From contig JAFAUA010000243.1 in NCBI GenBank assembly GCA_019243595.1, forward strand, positions 1-13,826: DNA of 13,826 nt, written 5' to 3'. Position numbers and translations under genes: made by a program. A model generated the notes under the pieces. The model was not told where the DNA came from and searched no databases. It saw only the letters and a list, made by a program, of their open reading frames with translations. The stretch comes from Acidimicrobiia bacterium. Its GTDB lineage: Bacteria > Actinomycetota > Acidimicrobiia > Acidimicrobiales > AC-14. Below are positions 6,505-13,485 of the stretch, piece after piece; within the stretch, counting starts at the first letter, position 1, and the number at the start of each line of letters is the position of its first letter.

Positions 6505-7962
6505 CTACCCGGCGGTCTGCGAGTGGATGGCCGCGAGGGTCGACCACAGCTGGTTCTGCGGGAGTGCCTCCTCGAGGTAGTACCACCAGTAGGCGCCGCC
6601 GCCCGAGTACGAGTAGCCGAGCATGGCGGACTGGTAGAGGGAAGCAACGTCGAGGCGGCCGGCTCCGGTCGGGTCGGTCGCCGAGCCCCACCACCACGTG
6701 TGGCCCAAGTCGGGGGACCAGTAGTCGAGCTCGGTGATCATCACCCGCTGCTGGGGTGCGGCGTTGTGCAGCGTCGACACGACCCGGTCGAAGGCGACGC
6801 CCATCGGGTGGTCCTCTACGTAGACGGACATGCCCAGGTCGTCGATGTTGCTCATCGTCGACGCGCTCAGGTTCGCCTTGAGCCAGGTGAACATGGAGTG
6901 GGCGGCGTCGTCCTCACCGAGCTGCCAGTAGAGAGTGACGAGCGTGCGCGCCTTGGTGTGCGCCTTCACGTACTGGGCGGCGTAGGCGATCTTGGCCGCC
7001 ACGTTGCTGCCGAGCCAGCTGCCGTTGACCTCGTTGCCGATCTCCCACTCGTCGACCGTGGGCAGAGCGGTGACGTACTTGGAGACCCGCGTCTGCCAGG
7101 CGCTGAGGGTCTGGCCCGACATCTCCGAGGAGTCGAGGATCTGGCCGACGACGTGGAGGCCGAGGGCATGGGCGGTGTCGACCTCGTTGCGGTAGTACGA
7201 CGGCGGCTCACTGCGGTCGAACACGATCCGCACCCAGCCGTCGGTGGTGCTCCCGCCGACCAGGTCGTGGACAGTCGCCAGGTCCGAACTGCCACCGGAG
7301 ATGTCGTCGAATGTCACGCCGAACGTCGGATGGAACGTCGCTCGGTTGGCCGCCGCGTACTGCACGCCGTACTCGGAGAGGAGCAGCGTGTAGGCGTGGA
7401 CGGCCTGGTCCAGGGCGTCGGCGGCCTGGGCGCCCTGCGCTGCTTCACCAGCGGCTGAGTGTGCAGCCGAGAGCTTGTTGTGAGCGGCGTTCGACGCGGT
7501 GCTGAAAGCGGACGAAGGCTTGTACGCGGGACGAGTGGACACGGCCTTGTCCAATGCGGCAACCGTCTGATCCGCGGCGAGGAGCCCGAAGTTGTACACA
7601 CCGGGCGCGCTGACATCGACGAGCAGGTTGGAGTAGCCGTCCGACGTCGGCCACGCCAGGCTCAGCGTCACCGGGCGACCGGGCCAGGTGAAGGTCGGGT
7701 CGCCGCCCGTGCCGGCGGACGAGTAGAGCGGCCAGGCCTTCACGACGGTCAACGTGGCCGGATCGAGGAGCATGTCATTGTCGCCGTTGGTGCCGTTGCC
7801 GTTCTCCTGCAGGGCGCGGAACGCCGACCAGGTGATGCGCTTGCCGGCGCTGTCGTAGACGTGGAACGTGACCGAGCTCGCGGCCGGCGCCGAGGCGGGA
7901 CGCACCAGGCCGAGGGTGAGCATGATCGCGACGGCGACGATGACGGTGACAGCTCTGCGCAT
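6505..7962 (-). CDS. Secreted clan GH-A glycoside hydrolase-like protein
   Basis: A 485-residue exported protein. It has a signal peptide (MRRAVTVIVAVAIMLTLGLV, likely cleavage near APA-AS at about 28), an N-terminal beta-rich region (31-128), an Ala-rich helical segment (about 130-200) and a TIM-barrel domain (about 212-485). The barrel shows the clan GH-A hallmarks: EWEIGNEVNG with the acid/base E311 after N310, and VMITELDYW with the nucleophile E411. Trp/Tyr-rich loops near the end (HTWWWG, AYWWYYLEE) fit sugar stacking. I cannot assign the GH family or substrate; the locus suggests the polymer made by the synthase (inference). The ATG at 7962 is chosen because it begins the signal peptide and has AAGG upstream; the longer frame to 8064 encodes nothing signal-like. 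Convergent with the DUF2334 gene, divergent from the gene at 8130. Confidence 0.85.
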   Translation of the reverse strand: MRRAVTVIVAVAIMLTLGLVRPASAPAASSVTFHVYDSAGKRITWSAFRALQENGNGTNGDNDMLLDPATLTVVKAWPLYSSAGTGGDPTFTWPGRPVTLSLAWPTSDGYSNLLVDVSAPGVYNFGLLAADQTVAALDKAVSTRPAYKPSSAFSTASNAAHNKLSAAHSAAGEAAQGAQAADALDQAVHAYTLLLSEYGVQYAAANRATFHPTFGVTFDDISGGSSDLATVHDLVGGSTTDGWVRIVFDRSEPPSYYRNEVDTAHALGLHVVGQILDSSEMSGQTLSAWQTRVSKYVTALPTVDEWEIGNEVNGSWLGSNVAAKIAYAAQYVKAHTKARTLVTLYWQLGEDDAAHSMFTWLKANLSASTMSNIDDLGMSVYVEDHPMGVAFDRVVSTLHNAAPQQRVMITELDYWSPDLGHTWWWGSATDPTGAGRLDVASLYQSAMLGYSYSGGGAYWWYYLEEALPQNQLWSTLAAIHSQTAG

Positions 7963-8129
7963 GCGCCTTGCATCGGCAACGCGGCTGCGGACCTTTGCAG
8001 GTATCGCGGCCCATTCCAGCGAATCTTTCGGCCATCGCCGGACGTACCAGTACCGATCGCACATGGCGAGGGTTGGTTCATCGTGACCATCGCGTGCACG
8101 TCACAAGTGCGCACTCAAGGCGAGTCACT
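7963..8129. promoter_or_regulatory. Divergent intergenic region, glycosidase / ConA-domain protein
   Basis: A 167-bp region that should hold promoters for both secreted-protein genes. I could not pick convincing -35/-10 pairs. Visible symmetry is limited to the 10-bp palindrome AGTGCGCACT (8106-8115) and GTGAC/GTCAC arms (8083-8087 and 8100-8104) around a 12-bp spacer. No GGGAC box is present, so control may differ from the region at 4407-4681. Confidence 0.4.
8117..8124 (+). promoter_or_regulatory. Ribosome-binding site deciding the GTG 8130 start
   Basis: AAGGCGAG ends 5 nt before the GTG at 8130 (AAGG itself is 9 nt away). The alternative ATG at 8148 has no comparable site at normal spacing, so the GTG is preferred. 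Confidence 0.55.
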
Positions 8130-9134
8130 GTGCGCCGATGTGTTGGCATGCTTCGGTCCGCCACCACGCTCAAGCACCGCCTGTTGTTCGCGATGGTCCC
8201 GCTTCTGGTCATCTGCGGCCTTCTCGCCACAACGGAGGTCGGCGGGGCCGAGGCGCATGCGGCACGCACACCTCGCAGCCTGTCGGCCGCTGCAACATCG
8301 ACGGCGCGAACGTTCTCGGTGCCTTCGCCGTCACCTTCGTCGACGACGGTCACCACCGCACCGACTGTCAGCCCGACGACGAATGATGTTGGTTCCGTTT
8401 CTACGTCTTCGTCCACGAAATCCGTGAACGGCGCTTCGAAGCCTTCGCGCACCACGACCACAACTGCCCCTTCGGGCAGTACGACCACGACGGCGCCTTC
8501 GCAGACGGCCCCGCCGAGCGGCACGCTCAGCGAGAACTTCTCATCGCTGCCCCAGGGCACGGGGTGGACCGACGGTTCGGCTCATGGCCAGTGGGTCTCG
8601 GCGTTCAGCGGGTACGGCCAGTCGGGCATCGAGAGCGACGGCACGCACGGCAATGTGCTGACGTTGTCGCCCGCGGCGTCCGCCTCTCCGTCGGAGACGC
8701 ACGCCGCGCTGGTGCGCAGTGCGTCGACGTTCGGCGACACCGACCTCACCGTCGACATGCGCACGGTGCAGCAGCTGCGGTCCGGCTCCGCCGCCAACCC
8801 GTGGGAGACGGGCTGGGTGCTGTGGCACTACGGCGACAACACCCACTTCTATTACTTCATCCCCAAGCCGAACGGCTGGGAGCTCGGCAAGGAGGACCCG
8901 GCCTACCCGGGCGCCCAGCGCTTCCTCGCCGCCGGTTCGTCGCCGAGCTACGCGGTCGGACCGTGGAACACGGTGCGGGTCCGCCAGGTCGGGAACTCGA
9001 TCACCGTGTGGGTGAACGGGTCCCAGATCGTGAGCTTCACCGACAACGAGCGCCCGTACTCGTCGGGATCCCTCGGCCTCTACACCGAGGACGCCCACGT
9101 CCACTTCGACAACATCGCCGTAACCCAGCCCTAG
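8130..9134 (+). CDS. Secreted protein with Ser/Thr-rich linker and ConA-like glycan domain
   Basis: A 334-residue exported protein. It has a basic N-terminus and hydrophobic core (about 17-33) with likely cleavage near AHA (44), a long Ser/Thr/Pro linker (about 56-131) and a C-terminal beta-sandwich (about 132-334). The last resembles LamG/concanavalin-A-like or DUF1080-type domains: LSENFSSLPQGTGW, ALVRSASTFGDTDLTVDMRT, HFYYFIPKPNGWELGKED, WNTVRVRQVGNSITVWVNG and LGLYTEDAHVHFDNIAV, the last being the usual closing strand. It could bind or cleave polysaccharide; no catalytic motif such as the GH16 ExDxxE is seen, so binding or structural use is more likely. A downstream ATG at 8148 is the alternative start. 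The membrane-protein gene follows after 19 bp, so the two probably form an operon. Confidence 0.82.
   Translation: MRRCVGMLRSATTLKHRLLFAMVPLLVICGLLATTEVGGAEAHAARTPRSLSAAATSTARTFSVPSPSPSSTTVTTAPTVSPTTNDVGSVSTSSSTKSVNGASKPSRTTTTTAPSGSTTTTAPSQTAPPSGTLSENFSSLPQGTGWTDGSAHGQWVSAFSGYGQSGIESDGTHGNVLTLSPAASASPSETHAALVRSASTFGDTDLTVDMRTVQQLRSGSAANPWETGWVLWHYGDNTHFYYFIPKPNGWELGKEDPAYPGAQRFLAAGSSPSYAVGPWNTVRVRQVGNSITVWVNGSQIVSFTDNERPYSSGSLGLYTEDAHVHFDNIAVTQP
8295..8522 (+). repeat. Ser/Thr/Pro-coding low-complexity linker
   Basis: About 76 codons of mainly Ser, Thr, Ala and Pro, including TTTTTAPSGSTTTTAPS, an imperfect tandem repeat. It separates the export signal from the folded domain and could span the cell envelope. 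Confidence 0.75.
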
Positions 9135-9153
9135 CACCTGTATCTTCCGGGTC

Positions 9154-10566
9154 GTGCCGGCCGACTCGTCCGTGGCGCGCAGGGCACCGGGCCTCGAACC
9201 GCTTTTCATCGCCGCCTACGCCCTGTTCGGGTTCCGCCTGGGTGCCCGCTCGATTGGCGACAACTCCATGTTCGTCCACCTGCGCACGGGGATGGACATG
9301 GTGCGCAACGGCGCGATCCCGCGGCGCGATCCGTACTCGTTCACCGCCCACGGCCATCCGTGGGTCGTGCAGAGCTGGCTGCCGGAGTGGACGTACGGCC
9401 TCGCTCACGACCTCGGCGGCTACCGCCTGGTCGTCGTCGAGCAGGCCGTCGTCATGGCATTCCTGGCCCTGATGCTGGGCCTCCTCGCCCGGGCGGGTAC
9501 GCCGCTGCGTACGGCACTGGCCGCGGGCATCGCCGTGGGCGCGGGAGCCGCTTACTGGGTGCCGCGCCCGCTGATGTTCGGGCTCGTGTGTCTGGCGCTG
9601 ACCGTGCTGGTCGTCGAGAAACGGTGGAGCCGCTGGTGGCTGGTCCCGATCATGTGGGTCTGGGTCTGCTCTCACGGCTCGTTCGTCTTGGGCGCGGCGT
9701 GGATCGGCTTCCGTGGCGTCGGGGAGACGATCGACACCAAGGCGTGGCCTCAGGAGAGCTTCCGGTACGCCATCGCCATGGCCGTCGGTCTTGTGGTGTC
9801 GGCGATCAACCCGCTGGGGCCGAAGCTGCTGACGTTCGCCCTCACCGTGCAGAAGAAGCAGTCCGTATTCAAGACGATCGTCGAGTGGCACTCACCGAAC
9901 TTCCAGACGGCGGCGGGCGAGTTCACGCTCGTCTTCGTTGTCGTCGCCCTGCTCGTGCTCCTGCGGCGGGGCGTCGGCTGGTTCGATTCGATCCCGGTCC
10001 TCGCCTTCATTGCCATGGGGTTGGTCGCCCAACGCAACCTGCCGCTCGCCGCCGTCGTCATGGCGCCCGCGCTCGGCCGGGCGATGTCGCCCGCTCAGGA
10101 TCGCCCGGCGTCGGCCGGGCGAGACCCTTCGATCGTGAACTCCGCCATGGTCTTGCTGCTCGTGCTGGCGTTCGCCATCTTCACGATCGGCATCTACCGG
10201 GAGGCGCCCCTCGACCTGAAGTCCTATCCGATCGCCGCCATCGACTTCCTGGAGCAGTCGGGCCTGCGCGGTCCCACCCATCGGGTGGTCCAACAGGATG
10301 TCGTCGGTTGCTTCTTCGACCTTCGGTTCGGCACCAAGGCCCGCGTGTTCGTCGACGACCGCTACGACATGTTCCCGCTGTCGGTTGCCAACGACTACGC
10401 CTCGCTGCTGAAGGGCCAGCCGGACTCGCTGCAGATCCTCGACCGCCGCCACGTCGATGTCGTTCTCTGGGACAAGTCCCTGCCCCTCGTCACCACCCTC
10501 CAGGCCACCGGAAAGTGGCGGCAGGCCTACAAGAAGGGCGATTGGGTGGTCCTCAGCCGGTCGTGA
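9154..10566 (+). CDS. Multi-pass membrane protein, GT-C-like
   Basis: A 470-residue membrane protein with about eight hydrophobic segments between residues 13 and 350 and a soluble C-terminal part (about 355-470). The N-terminal loop HLRTGMDMVRNGAIPRRDPYSFTAHGHPWVVQSWLPEW, here spanning about residues 43-80, is typical of a family of actinobacterial membrane proteins related to GT-C glycosyltransferases (ArnT/PMT-like topology). Their C-terminal pattern of a small-residue strand followed by VDDRYDMFP is also present (GCFFDLRF, VFVDDRYDMFP). It may move a lipid-linked sugar onto an extracytoplasmic acceptor, but the function of this subfamily is not established. The GTG at 9154 is the only suitable start; its ribosome site is weak (CGGG), so it may depend on coupling to the upstream gene. 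AurF-like gene follows after 46 bp. Confidence 0.78.
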   Translation: MPADSSVARRAPGLEPLFIAAYALFGFRLGARSIGDNSMFVHLRTGMDMVRNGAIPRRDPYSFTAHGHPWVVQSWLPEWTYGLAHDLGGYRLVVVEQAVVMAFLALMLGLLARAGTPLRTALAAGIAVGAGAAYWVPRPLMFGLVCLALTVLVVEKRWSRWWLVPIMWVWVCSHGSFVLGAAWIGFRGVGETIDTKAWPQESFRYAIAMAVGLVVSAINPLGPKLLTFALTVQKKQSVFKTIVEWHSPNFQTAAGEFTLVFVVVALLVLLRRGVGWFDSIPVLAFIAMGLVAQRNLPLAAVVMAPALGRAMSPAQDRPASAGRDPSIVNSAMVLLLVLAFAIFTIGIYREAPLDLKSYPIAAIDFLEQSGLRGPTHRVVQQDVVGCFFDLRFGTKARVFVDDRYDMFPLSVANDYASLLKGQPDSLQILDRRHVDVVLWDKSLPLVTTLQATGKWRQAYKKGDWVVLSRS

Positions 10567-10588
10567 CGGCTGGCACAGAGGAATTCGG

Positions 10589-10604
10589 ACTTCTGGGTAG
10601 AAGT
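10589..10604. promoter_or_regulatory. Inverted repeat ACTTCT-GGGT-AGAAGT before the diiron oxygenase
   Basis: A perfect 6-bp inverted repeat with a 4-nt spacer, ending 8 bp before the ATG at 10613. It occupies the place of the ribosome site and could be an operator or a small hairpin affecting initiation. No copy occurs upstream of the P450 or thiolase, so it is not obviously the TetR site found there. Confidence 0.4.
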
Positions 10605-10612
10605 ACGCGCGT

Positions 10613-11599
10613 ATGAGCACCGTCCTCGACACCGAGCAGGCCACCGACGTCAGAACCGGCTCCGCCTATGAGAGCCTGATCGACAGGCTTAGCCAGCAGT
10701 CGGTCGTCAAGCACTTCGACGCCTACGCCGACGTGCCGTGGGACCACCCCGAGTACCGGATCGACCCCGCCGACCCGCGGTGGGAGCTGTCCGACGACGA
10801 CCCGCTCGGGGCCACCGACTGGTACAAGGCCCAGCCCCAGGAGGTGCGGGCCCGCATCGGCCTGCAAGGGATCGTGTCGGCCATGAAGACCGGCCTGCAG
10901 TTCGAGAGTGTGCTGAAGCGGGGCTTGCTCGAGTACGCCACCACCCTTCCGAACGGAGCCTCGGAGTTCCGCTACGCCTACCACGAGGTCATCGAGGAGG
11001 CGCACCACTCGCTGATGTTCCAGGAGTTCGTCAACCGCAGCGAGTTCGACCCGCCGGGGATGCCGAAGCTGATGCAGTTCGGGTCGCGGGGTGTCGTCAA
11101 GCTCGGGCGGAAGTTCCCCGAGCTCTTCTTCCTCTTCGTGCTCGGCGGCGAAGACCCGATCGACTACGTGCAGCGCCAGGAGCTTCGGGGTGAGAAGGAA
11201 ATCCATCCGCTGCTCGAGCGCATCATGCGGATTCACGTCACCGAAGAGGCTCGCCACCTCTCCTTCGCGCGCCACTACCTCAAGCGCCACGTCCCCGAGC
11301 TGAGCTTCTTCAAGAAGCGCATGCTCGCCGTGCGCGTGCCGTTCATCCTGGGCTCGATGGCGGGGATGATGCTGCGGCCTTCGAAGGCGACCATCCGCAA
11401 GTACCGGATCCCCAAGTCGGTGATCAAAGAGGCGTTCGACAAGAACCCCGAGGCGCGCCAGTTCGTGCGCGACTCGATCCGCAAGGTGCGGAACCTGTGC
11501 GTCGAGCTCGGGATCATCACGCCGATCTCGAAGCAGCTCTGGAAGGCCTTCGGCATCTGGGATGAGCCGGGCCGGCCGGCAGTCGCCGCTGAGGGTTAG
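10613..11599 (+). CDS. AurF-type diiron oxygenase
   Basis: A 328-residue cytoplasmic ferritin-like protein of the p-aminobenzoate N-oxygenase (AurF/CmlI) family. The carboxylate-bridged diiron ligands appear complete: E98 (LQFESV), the EVIEEAHHS motif (E128/E129 with H131/H132), E180 (GGEDPID), and HVTEEARHLSFARHYL supplying H208, E212 and H215. The last three keep the H-x3-E-xx-H spacing of AurF H223/E227/H230. Members oxidise arylamines or hydroxylate substrates with O2; the substrate here is unknown. The basic, hydrophobic segment MLAVRVPFILGSMAGMML (about 237-254) could form a membrane-facing or substrate helix. The ATG at 10613 lacks a good ribosome site (GGGTAGAAG lies in the inverted repeat). 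Its stop overlaps the convergent TetR stop by 2 nt. The P450, TetR and thiolase nearby suggest one oxidative pathway. Confidence 0.88.
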   Translation: MSTVLDTEQATDVRTGSAYESLIDRLSQQSVVKHFDAYADVPWDHPEYRIDPADPRWELSDDDPLGATDWYKAQPQEVRARIGLQGIVSAMKTGLQFESVLKRGLLEYATTLPNGASEFRYAYHEVIEEAHHSLMFQEFVNRSEFDPPGMPKLMQFGSRGVVKLGRKFPELFFLFVLGGEDPIDYVQRQELRGEKEIHPLLERIMRIHVTEEARHLSFARHYLKRHVPELSFFKKRMLAVRVPFILGSMAGMMLRPSKATIRKYRIPKSVIKEAFDKNPEARQFVRDSIRKVRNLCVELGIITPISKQLWKAFGIWDEPGRPAVAAEG

Positions 11600-12228
11600 G
11601 CCGACACCGGCGTCGTCGCGAGGAGGATCTCGACCGCCTGCTTCCACGCGCCGATCGCAGCCTCCTCGCGGAGGCCTCGCCGGCGGGCCCCCTCCTGGCC
11701 GAGCACCCGGTCCAACGCCAGTCCCTGCATCAGATAGAAGGTCAGCAGGGCGATGACCTCGTAGTCGGCGCTGGCATCGGCGGGCGCGAACATCGCCCGG
11801 CCTTGCTTCTGAAGGCCGGCGGTGAGCCGCTCCTCGACGGGCCGGACCGTCGCCGCCAGCTCGGGGTCGGTGCGGGCCGCGACCCAGAGCTCGAGCCACG
11901 CCGCGAACAGCGGTGTGGAAAAGCGCGACCAGAGAAGGTCGATGGCGGCGGTGACGCGGTCGCCATCGGAGGGGAGCGAGGCCGCCTCTTCCTGCAGGGC
12001 GTCGCCCAGCCGCTGGGCCAGGTGCTCGACGGCCGCAGCCACGAGCTCTCCCTTGGTGGGGAAGTGGTGGAGCTGGGCGCCGCGCGAGACCCCGGCCCGC
12101 TCGGAGATCAGCGTGGTCGTCGTACCCGCATAGCCGAGCTCGAGCAGGCACTCGATGGTCGCGTCGAGCACCTTGGCGCGCGTCCGCGCGCTGCGCTCCT
12201 CGTTGGTCTGACGTGACCTGGGTGGCAT
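11596..12228 (-). CDS. TetR-family transcriptional regulator
   Basis: A 210-residue repressor-type protein. The N-terminal helix-turn-helix (about residues 14-62) carries the usual pattern VLDATIECLLELGYAGTTTT, then LISERAGVSRGAQLHHFPTKGELV. The helical C-terminal ligand-binding domain (about 75-205) is variable, with FAAWLELWVAARTDPEL typical of actinobacterial members. The ATG at 12228 lies 2 nt after the P450 stop, so both genes are on one transcript. The TetR stop TAA overlaps the AurF-gene stop TAG on the opposite strand. A local role controlling the P450/thiolase divergent promoter is likely, with the palindrome at 13424-13444 as candidate operator (inference). Confidence 0.92.
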   Translation of the reverse strand: MPPRSRQTNEERSARTRAKVLDATIECLLELGYAGTTTTLISERAGVSRGAQLHHFPTKGELVAAAVEHLAQRLGDALQEEAASLPSDGDRVTAAIDLLWSRFSTPLFAAWLELWVAARTDPELAATVRPVEERLTAGLQKQGRAMFAPADASADYEVIALLTFYLMQGLALDRVLGQEGARRRGLREEAAIGAWKQAVEILLATTPVSA

Positions 12229-12230
12229 CG

Positions 12231-13406
12231 CTAGTTCCTCGCGAACGTGAGTGGGAGGCTGAGAAGTCCTCGCAGGTTGGGGTTCGTGCCCCGCACCGGC
12301 TCGCCCGCGAGGTCGAACCCCTTGGTGCGGTCGAGCAGCGCCCGCAGCACCGCCGCGCCCTCCAGACGCGCCAGGTGGGCGCCCAGGCACAGGTGGATGC
12401 CGCTGCCGAAGGCGAGGTGGTCGGCGGGGTTGCGGTCGACGAGGAGCTCGTCGGCTCGCTCGTAGTGCCGAGGGTCGCGGTTGGCTGATGCGAACAGGAG
12501 CAGCACTCGAGCGCCGACGGGGATCTTGGTGCCGGCCACCTCGTAGGGCTTGAACGCCGTCCGGAAGAAGCCCTGGATCGGCGAGTCGAACCGCAGGACC
12601 TCCTCGATCGCCGGCGGCACGAGCTCCGGTCGCTCTTGGAGAAGCCGCCACTGGTCGGGGTGCTCTCGGAGGGCGAGCACCATGTTGCCGAGCAGGTTGG
12701 TCGTCGTCTCGTTGCCCGCGACGAGCAGCAGCATGCAGAACCAGAAGAGCTCTTCGTCGCTGACCCGGTCGGCCTGACCGGGGTCAACGAGGCGGCTGAG
12801 CAGGTCGTCGGCCGGCGCCCGGCGCCGCTGCTCGATCAGCGCCGCCAAATAGCCCTTGAGGGCGGTGAGGCTGTCGAGGATCGAGCCCACCATCGTTCTC
12901 TCACTGGATTCGGTAAGGCTGAACCCCTGAACGATCCCGTCAGACCACACCTTGAACTGGGCGTGGTCCTCGGGCGGGATCCCGAGTACCTCGGCGATGA
13001 CCGTGACCGGCAGCGGGAAGGCGAGCGTCTGCATGTAGTCGACCGGGCTCTGGGCCAGCAGCTCGTCGAAGCACTCGGCCACGCGCCCGTCGACGACCCC
13101 TTGCCACTCGGCGATGGCTCTCGGTGTGAAGTCGCGCGCCACCAGGCGGCGCAGCCGGGTGTGGTCCGGCGGGTCGATCGTGATCATCATCGGGATTGGG
13201 GCGCGGGCGTAGGTGATCCCCTCGCTCGACGAGAGCGAGTCGTGGGCGCGTGCGGCGGCGAGCACGTCGTCGTACCGGCTGATCACCCAGATGTCGCGGT
13301 GGTCGTCGTGGTAGGCGGGGGACTGCTCGCGCAGCGCCTCGTACCAGGGGTACGGGTTGTCGATGACCTCGGGCGCAAGCGGGTCGTAGGCCACCGCGGG
13401 CGGCAT
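12231..13406 (-). CDS. Cytochrome P450 (soluble, bacterial class I)
   Basis: A 391-residue heme monooxygenase with every key motif. The I-helix is LLLVAGNETTTNLL (A230-T235; the usual acid is E233, followed by T234). The K-helix ExxR is EEVLR (E269, R272). The heme loop is FGSGIHLCLGAHLA with the axial thiolate C340. The N-terminal NPYPWYEALREQSP and the IDPPDHTRLRRLV segment (C-helix region) are standard for soluble actinobacterial P450s that use ferredoxin. No ferredoxin or reductase gene is in the window. The ATG at 13406 has no clear ribosome site and lies where transcription from the predicted promoter would start, so the mRNA may be leaderless. TetR follows in the same operon. Substrate unknown; the SCP-x-like thiolase across the promoter makes a sterol or fatty-acyl compound plausible. 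Confidence 0.95.
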   Translation of the reverse strand: MPPAVAYDPLAPEVIDNPYPWYEALREQSPAYHDDHRDIWVISRYDDVLAAARAHDSLSSSEGITYARAPIPMMITIDPPDHTRLRRLVARDFTPRAIAEWQGVVDGRVAECFDELLAQSPVDYMQTLAFPLPVTVIAEVLGIPPEDHAQFKVWSDGIVQGFSLTESSERTMVGSILDSLTALKGYLAALIEQRRRAPADDLLSRLVDPGQADRVSDEELFWFCMLLLVAGNETTTNLLGNMVLALREHPDQWRLLQERPELVPPAIEEVLRFDSPIQGFFRTAFKPYEVAGTKIPVGARVLLLFASANRDPRHYERADELLVDRNPADHLAFGSGIHLCLGAHLARLEGAAVLRALLDRTKGFDLAGEPVRGTNPNLRGLLSLPLTFARN

Positions 13407-13412
13407 GCCCGC

Positions 13413-13442
13413 AGCATAAGCAGGCTTGACTGTTTTTGTCGA
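13413..13442 (-). promoter_or_regulatory. Predicted sigma-70-type promoter of the P450-TetR operon
   Basis: On the minus strand, -35 TCGACA (13442-13437) and -10 TATGCT (13418-13413) are separated by 18 bp and match 5/6 and 4/6 consensus positions. The expected start point is around 13406, the first base of the P450 ATG. It overlaps the opposite promoter. Confidence 0.5.
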
Positions 13443-13444
13443 GC
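13424..13444. promoter_or_regulatory. Near-perfect palindrome, candidate TetR operator
   Basis: Arms GCTTGAC (13424-13430) and GTCGAGC (13438-13444) pair with one mismatch around the 7-nt spacer TGTTTTT. It covers both -35 elements of the divergent promoters, so one bound dimer could block both. Length and position suit a TetR-family operator. Confidence 0.5.
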
Positions 13445-13455
13445 AACCGTAGGAT
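13426..13455 (+). promoter_or_regulatory. Predicted sigma-70-type promoter of the thiolase gene
   Basis: -35 TTGACT (13426-13431), an 18-bp spacer and -10 TAGGAT (13450-13455), matching 5/6 and 4/6 consensus positions, located 30 bp before the thiolase ATG. The ribosome site AAGGAG (13474-13479) is 6 nt before the start codon. Confidence 0.6.
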
Positions 13456-13485
13456 CCCGCCGCGGCCAGAGTGAAGGAGAGCCCC

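Noticed and set aside
6708..6721. AAGTCGGGGGACCA in the glycosidase gene, similar to the GGGAC boxes
   Set aside because: It lies deep inside coding sequence, far from any start, and has an altered core.
7963..8064. 34-codon N-terminal extension of the glycosidase (start at 8064)
   Set aside because: It would bury the signal peptide inside the protein; the ATG at 7962 starts it directly and has AAGG upstream.
10469..10480. Perfect palindrome GGGACAAGTCCC in the GT-C-like gene, resembling a DosR site
   Set aside because: It is 2 bp shorter than the DosR arrangement, encodes an ordinary WDKSL stretch and is over 130 bp from the next start; probably coincidence.
10553..12787. Long minus-strand open frame of 744 codons across AurF, TetR and P450 genes
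   Set aside because: It is antisense or out of frame to three well-supported genes and shows no domain; long shadow frames are expected at this GC content.
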